Positions 7,451 through 11,892 of a stretch of 11,892 bases of DNA are shown here, piece by piece. The notes beneath the pieces are model-generated. The model ran no database searches. It saw only the letters and a list, made by a program, of their open reading frames with translations, and was not told where the DNA came from. This DNA is from an uncultured Saprospiraceae bacterium (GTDB lineage Bacteria; Bacteroidota; Bacteroidia; Chitinophagales; Saprospiraceae): assembly GCA_937942465.1 (NCBI GenBank), contig CALDEO010000287.1:1-11892 (forward strand), written 5' to 3'. The translations under genes were made by a program, and so were the position numbers. The first letter of the stretch is position 1. The number at the start of each line of letters is the position of its first letter.

Positions 7451-8026
7451 TTACACATTTTCATCAATAGCAACAGATAGTCTATCGAATATCTCATCGA
7501 TCGTACCCATCCCATCTACTGTTGATGACAATTTCTTTTTGTCGTAGTATCCATAGACTACTTCAGTTTCGTCTTTATATACTTTGATTCTATTACGGAT
7601 CACCTCTTCATTGCTATCATCTGGTCTACCCGATGATTCTCCTCTTTTGAGCAATCTTGTTACGATCTCTTCTTCGTCTACATCTAATGCGATGAGACAG
7701 TTGACTTGATCATCCTTAGTATCAAGAAATGAGTCTAGCGCCTCACACTGCGGTATTGTCCTAGGGAAACCATCAAATATAAACCCTTTGGCATCGCTAT
7801 TAGCGTTCACCTTATTCTGGAGCATACCGATAGTAACTTCATCTGGCACTAGGTGACCTGCATTCATGTATTCTTTGGCTTTGAGGCCTAGAGGTGTTTT
7901 ATTTCCTATTTCATATCTAAACAAATCACCAGTCGAAACATGCACAAGATTGTACTTTGATTCTAACTGTTTGGCTTGAGTTCCTTTACCTGACCCTGGA
8001 GGTCCGAATAGTATTAGGTTTATCAT
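7451..8026 (-). CDS. adk: Adenylate kinase (short-lid type, 191 aa)
   Basis: The enzyme catalyses ATP + AMP = 2 ADP in the cytoplasm. The P-loop GPPGSGKGT is at residues 8-16, STGDLFR (31-37) and DGFPRT (85-90) contact AMP, and RGESSGRPDD (128-137) carries the arginines of a minimal lid. The Cys4 zinc or long lid of other bacteria is absent. The frame extends upstream to a GTG at 8086, which would add 20 residues, but the ATG at 8026 is preferred because MINLILFGPPG is the normal N-terminus of the family and GTG is the weaker start codon. The gene lies between the NlpC/P60 lipoprotein (95 bases upstream) and obg (96 bases downstream), probably in one transcription unit. Confidence 0.96.
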   Translation of the reverse strand: MINLILFGPPGSGKGTQAKQLESKYNLVHVSTGDLFRYEIGNKTPLGLKAKEYMNAGHLVPDEVTIGMLQNKVNANSDAKGFIFDGFPRTIPQCEALDSFLDTKDDQVNCLIALDVDEEEIVTRLLKRGESSGRPDDSNEEVIRNRIKVYKDETEVVYGYYDKKKLSSTVDGMGTIDEIFDRLSVAIDENV

Positions 8027-8121
8027 TCTGGGATTTTGGTTTGATCTGAAAAAAAGACCAAAAATATAGTTTATTAATCGTTTCACTGTACTAAATGCTT
8101 AATCAATTGATATAGTTTCAT

Positions 8122-8727
8122 TTATTCTTCGATAATCGACCTTGAAAATAGGTATTTTGACTTCCAATAGCTAGATGAAAACACATCATCGATACGTACC
8201 CCTCCTGTTGATGTACTGTGTATCACTCTCAATTGTTGATCTTGCTGATCCACCACTAAGGCTACATGCGTCACTTTACCGTTACTTCCAAAAAATGCTA
8301 AATCTCCTGTTTCAACAGCATTGATACTCTTCTTTCTCCCCATTTTGGCCAATGTTTTGGAAGATCCTCTGATAGGCAATCCTTTCTGACCGAATACATA
8401 AGTCAAAAAACCAGAACAATCAAATCCCGGACTTGGTGTTTTACCACCATAGTGATAGGTGATCCCTATATATTTCTCAGCTTCAGCAACAATATCACTT
8501 CGTAGCGATGACGTCTGACGCGTAACCTTGACAACTTCTTGGTGATTCACAGCTTCTCGATGATTGACGACCTCTTGCTGTTTTGGTTCGTATTTTCGAG
8601 TTTTGAAAGCTGGTCGCTTAGCTGATGATATGCGATATGTCTGCTGATGTGACTGACACGACGCAATTACAAATACTACTAATAGTGCAAGACTTATCTT
8701 TCTGAAAATATTGAATACTGGCATCAT
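8122..8727 (-). CDS. NlpC/P60 family lipoprotein, probable murein endopeptidase (201 aa)
   Basis: Residues 1-24 are a lipoprotein signal peptide with the lipobox VIASC (lipidated Cys24), so the protein should be anchored in a membrane facing the periplasm. Residues about 30-75 are a polar linker that includes a three-copy six-residue repeat. The NlpC/P60 domain (peptidase C40) fills about 76-201: FDCSGF with nucleophile Cys104, GDLAFFG (141-147), THVALVV with His154, and VIHSTSTGGV with His170. Members cleave peptide stems of peptidoglycan, typically at gamma-D-Glu-diaminopimelate or D,D cross-links (Spr/MepS-like). All catalytic positions are present. The next gene downstream is adk and the next upstream is the omega-amidase, both on the same strand. 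Confidence 0.93.
   Translation of the reverse strand: MMPVFNIFRKISLALLVVFVIASCQSHQQTYRISSAKRPAFKTRKYEPKQQEVVNHREAVNHQEVVKVTRQTSSLRSDIVAEAEKYIGITYHYGGKTPSPGFDCSGFLTYVFGQKGLPIRGSSKTLAKMGRKKSINAVETGDLAFFGSNGKVTHVALVVDQQDQQLRVIHSTSTGGVRIDDVFSSSYWKSKYLFSRSIIEE
8524..8577 (-). repeat. Three 18-base tandem units in the lipoprotein linker
   Basis: Residues 51-68 of the NlpC/P60 lipoprotein read as three six-residue units: QEVVNH, REAVNH, QEVVKV. The DNA copies have diverged at third positions, so the duplication is old or the pattern is selected at protein level. It lies in the spacer between the lipid anchor and the enzyme domain. Confidence 0.7.
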
Positions 8728-8827
8728 ATCAAGTTTTAATATCCCCTAGAGGTTAGAGGACGCATTATGTATAAAACTTATATGTCCAAGAATAATGCCA
8801 CTTCCCCAGTTAAATAAACATTGACAA

Positions 8828-9577
8828 CTACTGATCCTTTAAAAAAGGTAACTTTCTACGGAATGCTTTCAAAGCTTCCACATCCACTTTACTTTCCATG
8901 ATGCCCGCTTGATCATAGGCTTCCGCCGAATAAACTCCATTATAGTCTACTGCAGCCGATTTTCCGTTATATTCATATCCTGTCCCATCCTGCCCTACTC
9001 GATTAACTCCTACAACGTAGGCTTGATTTTCTATTGCCCTTGCAACCAATAATGAGCTCCAATGATGGACTCGCGTCTCAGGCCAGTTGGCCATATAGAT
9101 GTAGACATCAATCTCAGCATCATTGTAACTCCACAATGGAAATCGTAAATCATAACAAACTAGTGGGCATATCTTTACCCCTTTATAATCAAACACCACT
9201 CTACTTGCTCCTTTGGTGTACGCTTTGTCTTCATTCGCGTAAGCAAATAAATGCTTTTTATCGTACGAAAATTCGACACCAGTCGCTGTCACACCGACAC
9301 ATCTATTGTAGTAATGTCCATTGTCCTTGATAGCTAGTGAAGCAATAACAAGCACATCATATGTCACAGCTATAGACTGCAAAAACTGTATCGATGGACC
9401 ATCCATGGACTCTGCAATCGCAGCACTATTCATACTAAATCCTGTGTTAAACATCTCAGGTAATACCACCACATCTATATCTTTCTTATTTCCTTTACTC
9501 AACATGGTAGTGATGACATCAAAATTGGCTTTAGGGTCTTCCCAAATGATCTCATACTGAAGTCCTGCAATATTCAT
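8828..9577 (-). CDS. Nitrilase-superfamily amidase, probable omega-amidase (YafV/NIT2 type, 249 aa)
   Basis: The nitrilase triad is complete: Glu41 in LPEMFNTGF, Lys107 in YDKKHLF and Cys141 in CPLVCYDLRFP. The YDKKHLFAYANEDKAYTKG stretch and CYDLRFPLW are close to those of YafV/NIT2 omega-amidases. These hydrolyse 2-oxoglutaramate or 2-oxosuccinamate to the 2-oxo acid and ammonia, and repair side products of glutamine transamination and methionine salvage. The protein has no signal peptide and is cytoplasmic; length is normal. It is the first gene of the minus-strand block and diverges from the sensor kinase gene across 279 bases. A different small-amide substrate remains possible. Confidence 0.92.
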   Translation of the reverse strand: MNIAGLQYEIIWEDPKANFDVITTMLSKGNKKDIDVVVLPEMFNTGFSMNSAAIAESMDGPSIQFLQSIAVTYDVLVIASLAIKDNGHYYNRCVGVTATGVEFSYDKKHLFAYANEDKAYTKGASRVVFDYKGVKICPLVCYDLRFPLWSYNDAEIDVYIYMANWPETRVHHWSSLLVARAIENQAYVVGVNRVGQDGTGYEYNGKSAAVDYNGVYSAEAYDQAGIMESKVDVEALKAFRRKLPFLKDQ

Positions 9578-9856
9578 GATTAAGCAATTATGATACGTGA
9601 GCTAAATGATGATGAAAGATAACACTATATCCTAAATACCATAGGTACCCTACCCTTACGGGGAATGAATTATCAGATGCAACTCGGGAAGCAAAATATT
9701 ATTTACAATCCTAAACATAATAAAGACAACACTTGGTCGCGAGTACTCCAAGATCAAAATAAATCAAAATTGAATGGTTAAAACTTAGTTAAACATAATT
9801 ACTACCCTTACTTTCATGTATAAATAGAGGGTTATTTAAAGTAAATCTACAACCTC

Positions 9857-11302
9857 ATGACAAGAAAATCTATCTGGGCGATTATTATCCTTATGAGTGC
9901 TGCACTCGTAGGTATAGCGTTGATTCAATTTTTTTGGATCAAGTGGCAAGTAGATTTAAATGAAAATATATTTGACTCAAAAGTTACGTTGACCCTCAAT
10001 AGTGTCAAGCAACAAATAGAGAAAGAGGCTGATGAAAATCAGAAAATCAATAATAAAATAAGAAGTACCAAAAACGAGCAACTACTTGGTGATCGTAAAC
10101 TAGGAATACTCTCTAAACAACCATTCAAAAATCTTGGTAAACAAGGGGCTAAGACCAGTCTTAACGAACTATATGCATACGACACGTATACTTTTTTTAA
10201 TCCTAGTGTACAATTTGAAGATATCTCCAACGAAAAAATAGACTACGCAATACAAGAGGAGTTGCAAAATCAAAACATTGATCTCGAATACGAATATGGT
10301 GTATACTCCAACGAGACAAAGCACTTTTTTATACTCAATGGCAACTATGTACCTATGGTCGGCCGTACGGGACAGAGTAGTGCTAGTGACCTAAATACCA
10401 GTCTATTCAGATCGCAATACCAGATTGATCTATTCAGAACTGAGGTTGCAAACCCAGGTTTCTTAAAATTATTTTTCCCGTCTAAGGGTAGCTACTTATG
10501 GTCTCAGGTATGGAAGTCCTTGATGAGTTCATTGATATTCACAGGATTGATTTTATTTTGTTTTTCTTATACCGTCATGGTTATATTCAAACAGAAGAAG
10601 ATCTCTGAGATGAAGACTGACTTCATCAACAATATGACGCATGAATTCAAAACACCAATAGCAACAATATCACTAGCATCAGACTCTATATTGAGTCCCA
10701 TGATCATCGATAATGCTAGCAAGGTTACTCGATTTATAGACATTATAAAACAAGAGAACAAGAGGATGCTCGATCAAGTCGAGAAAGTATTGCAGATGGC
10801 TCGAATCGACAATAGGGATTTTGATATGAAGGTCGAAGAGGTAGATATGCACGAAATAATAAAAAGTGCTGTCAGTCATGCCCTCCTCACCGTAGAAAAA
10901 AGCAATGGCACAATCGAAACTAAATTGGTTGCTTCAAAACCAATTATTGATGGTGATGTGACGCATTTATCAAACATTATCCATAACTTACTTGACAATG
11001 CAACAAAATATTCCAAAGATATCCCTAGTATAATCGTACGTACTAAGAATGTCAAGAAAGGATTAGAGGTGAGTATCGAAGACCAAGGAATAGGTATGAC
11101 TAGTGATTCACTAGACCATATTTTTGACAAATTTTATAGAGTCCATACTGGTAATCTGCACAATGTCAAAGGCTTTGGATTAGGCCTTAGTTATGTGAAA
11201 GCGATTATAGAATCTCATAAAGGAGAGATCAAAGTACAGAGTGAACTCGGTAAAGGGAGTAAATTTATTTTATTCTTTCCTTACAAAATTAGTGACTTCT
11301 AG
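9857..11302 (+). CDS. Sensor histidine kinase, RprX-like (481 aa)
   Basis: Membrane segment 1 spans residues about 7-29 (IIILMSAALVGIALIQFFW) and segment 2 about 222-244 (LMSSLIFTGLILFCFSYTVM). They enclose an extracytoplasmic sensor region of roughly 190 residues with no recognised domain. Then come the HisKA domain, FINNMTHEFKTPIATIS with phospho-accepting His262, and the HATPase domain: N box HNLLDNATKYS (376-386), G1 EDQGIGM (408-414), F box FDKFYRVH (423-430) and G2 GFGLGLS (439-445). No HAMP or PAS domain is obvious between segment 2 and the H box. It phosphorylates the response regulator encoded 51 bases downstream. The overall layout is like Bacteroides RprX; the signal is unknown. 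Confidence 0.95.
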   Translation: MTRKSIWAIIILMSAALVGIALIQFFWIKWQVDLNENIFDSKVTLTLNSVKQQIEKEADENQKINNKIRSTKNEQLLGDRKLGILSKQPFKNLGKQGAKTSLNELYAYDTYTFFNPSVQFEDISNEKIDYAIQEELQNQNIDLEYEYGVYSNETKHFFILNGNYVPMVGRTGQSSASDLNTSLFRSQYQIDLFRTEVANPGFLKLFFPSKGSYLWSQVWKSLMSSLIFTGLILFCFSYTVMVIFKQKKISEMKTDFINNMTHEFKTPIATISLASDSILSPMIIDNASKVTRFIDIIKQENKRMLDQVEKVLQMARIDNRDFDMKVEEVDMHEIIKSAVSHALLTVEKSNGTIETKLVASKPIIDGDVTHLSNIIHNLLDNATKYSKDIPSIIVRTKNVKKGLEVSIEDQGIGMTSDSLDHIFDKFYRVHTGNLHNVKGFGLGLSYVKAIIESHKGEIKVQSELGKGSKFILFFPYKISDF

Positions 11303-11353
11303 GGATTTAATCCATCCTAAGTAAGACCAACAAACCATAAAAGCAATCATTCT

Positions 11354-11892
11354 ATGTCCAAAAGAATACTTTTAGTAGAAGACGACCAAAACTTCGGCGA
11401 CGTGCTGAAGTCATATTTAGAAATGCATGACTTTGAAGTAACGCTTGCCACTGATGGCGAATTAGGTAAAATAGCATTCGATAAAGCAAAGTATGATCTT
11501 TGTATTTTCGATGTAATGATGCCCAAGAAAGATGGATTCACACTAGGTCGTGAAGTCAGAGAAAAAGATAAAGAGACTCCAATTATATTCCTTACTGCTA
11601 AGACTCTCAAAGAAGATGTCTTAGAAGGATTTAAGGTAGGTGCTGATGATTACATCACGAAGCCTTTCAATAGTGAGGAACTACTATACAGAGTACAAGC
11701 TATATTAAAGAGAAGCTCTAAAGATGCTGATCCTAACGAAGATATAACTGAATTTGAAATCGGTAAATACCATTTCAATTACCCGTTGAGAATACTGACG
11801 TATACTTCTGGTGACGAAAAATCACAAGATAAGTTATCTCCAAAGGAAGCGCATTTGCTTAGGTTATTCTGTTTACACAAAAACAATGTACT
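11354..11892 (+). CDS. OmpR/PhoB-family response regulator, RprY-like, C-terminus cut by window edge
   Basis: The frame is open from the ATG at 11354 to the end of the window (179 complete codons). The receiver domain fills residues 1-120: acidic pair D10/D11 in LLVEDDQNFG, phospho-accepting D53 in FDVMMPKKDGF, T81 in FLTAK, and K103 in DDYITKPFN. From about residue 131 a winged-helix (Trans_reg_C) DNA-binding domain begins (FEIGKYHFNY, then LSPKEAHLLRLF). It is cut before the recognition helix, so the DNA target cannot be judged. The receiver resembles RprY of Bacteroides. It is the cognate partner of the kinase upstream, probably co-transcribed. Confidence 0.94.
   Translation, partial: MSKRILLVEDDQNFGDVLKSYLEMHDFEVTLATDGELGKIAFDKAKYDLCIFDVMMPKKDGFTLGREVREKDKETPIIFLTAKTLKEDVLEGFKVGADDYITKPFNSEELLYRVQAILKRSSKDADPNEDITEFEIGKYHFNYPLRILTYTSGDEKSQDKLSPKEAHLLRLFCLHKNNV

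Noticed and set aside
9578..9856. Divergent gap between the omega-amidase and the kinase, searched for Bacteroidota promoters (TTTG, 17-20 bases, TAnnTTTG)
   Set aside because: Only partial matches were found (for example TATCTTTC on the minus strand) with no properly spaced upstream element. Promoters must be here but cannot be placed by eye.
11347..11610. An 87-codon minus-strand frame at the right end
   Set aside because: It is antisense to the response regulator receiver domain, which has all conserved residues on the plus strand.

Overview
The window looks like chromosomal DNA from a member of the Bacteroidota. It is AT-rich, and two secreted proteins end in type IX secretion (Por/T9SS) C-terminal sorting domains. 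The adenylate kinase is of the short-lid type and sits beside obg. No gene start has a convincing Shine-Dalgarno sequence. The sensor kinase/response regulator pair resembles the RprX/RprY type known from Bacteroides. Genus cannot be told from the sequence; an environmental, polysaccharide-degrading lineage (Saprospiria/Cytophagia-like) fits, but that is inference.

Layout. The left part (1-6156, all genes on the minus strand) is rich in exported proteins. It holds a truncated glycoside hydrolase family 9 enzyme with an N-terminal Ig-like domain (1-1844), a cold shock protein with its own strong terminator (2028-2222), a secreted PDZ-domain protein with a T9SS sorting domain and its own terminator (2781-3692), a small outer-membrane beta-barrel-like protein (4088-4609), an unrecognised 76-residue protein (4715-4945), and a secreted alpha/beta-hydrolase esterase of the polyhydroxybutyrate depolymerase/feruloyl esterase type with a T9SS sorting domain (5041-6156). 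The middle part (6356-9577, minus strand) is housekeeping: the ribosome-associated GTPase Obg, adenylate kinase, an NlpC/P60 lipoprotein and a nitrilase-superfamily omega-amidase, separated by gaps of about 95-100 bases with no visible terminator. The right part (9857-11892, plus strand) diverges from it and encodes a sensor histidine kinase followed by an OmpR-family response regulator that runs off the window.

How they may work together. The GH9 enzyme and the T9SS esterase could both act on plant-type polysaccharide outside the cell, GH9 on beta-1,4-glucan chains and the esterase on ester side groups. They are not adjacent, so this is only a plausible link. The nitrilase-to-obg block could be one transcription unit. 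The kinase and regulator form a clear two-component pair.

No CRISPR array, tRNA, rRNA, transposase or phage gene was seen. The least explained items are the secreted PDZ protein with no protease domain, the 76-residue gene with a perfect 14-base palindrome just before its start, and a long AT-rich inverted repeat upstream of the cold shock gene. I do not see strong evidence for a wholly new system.
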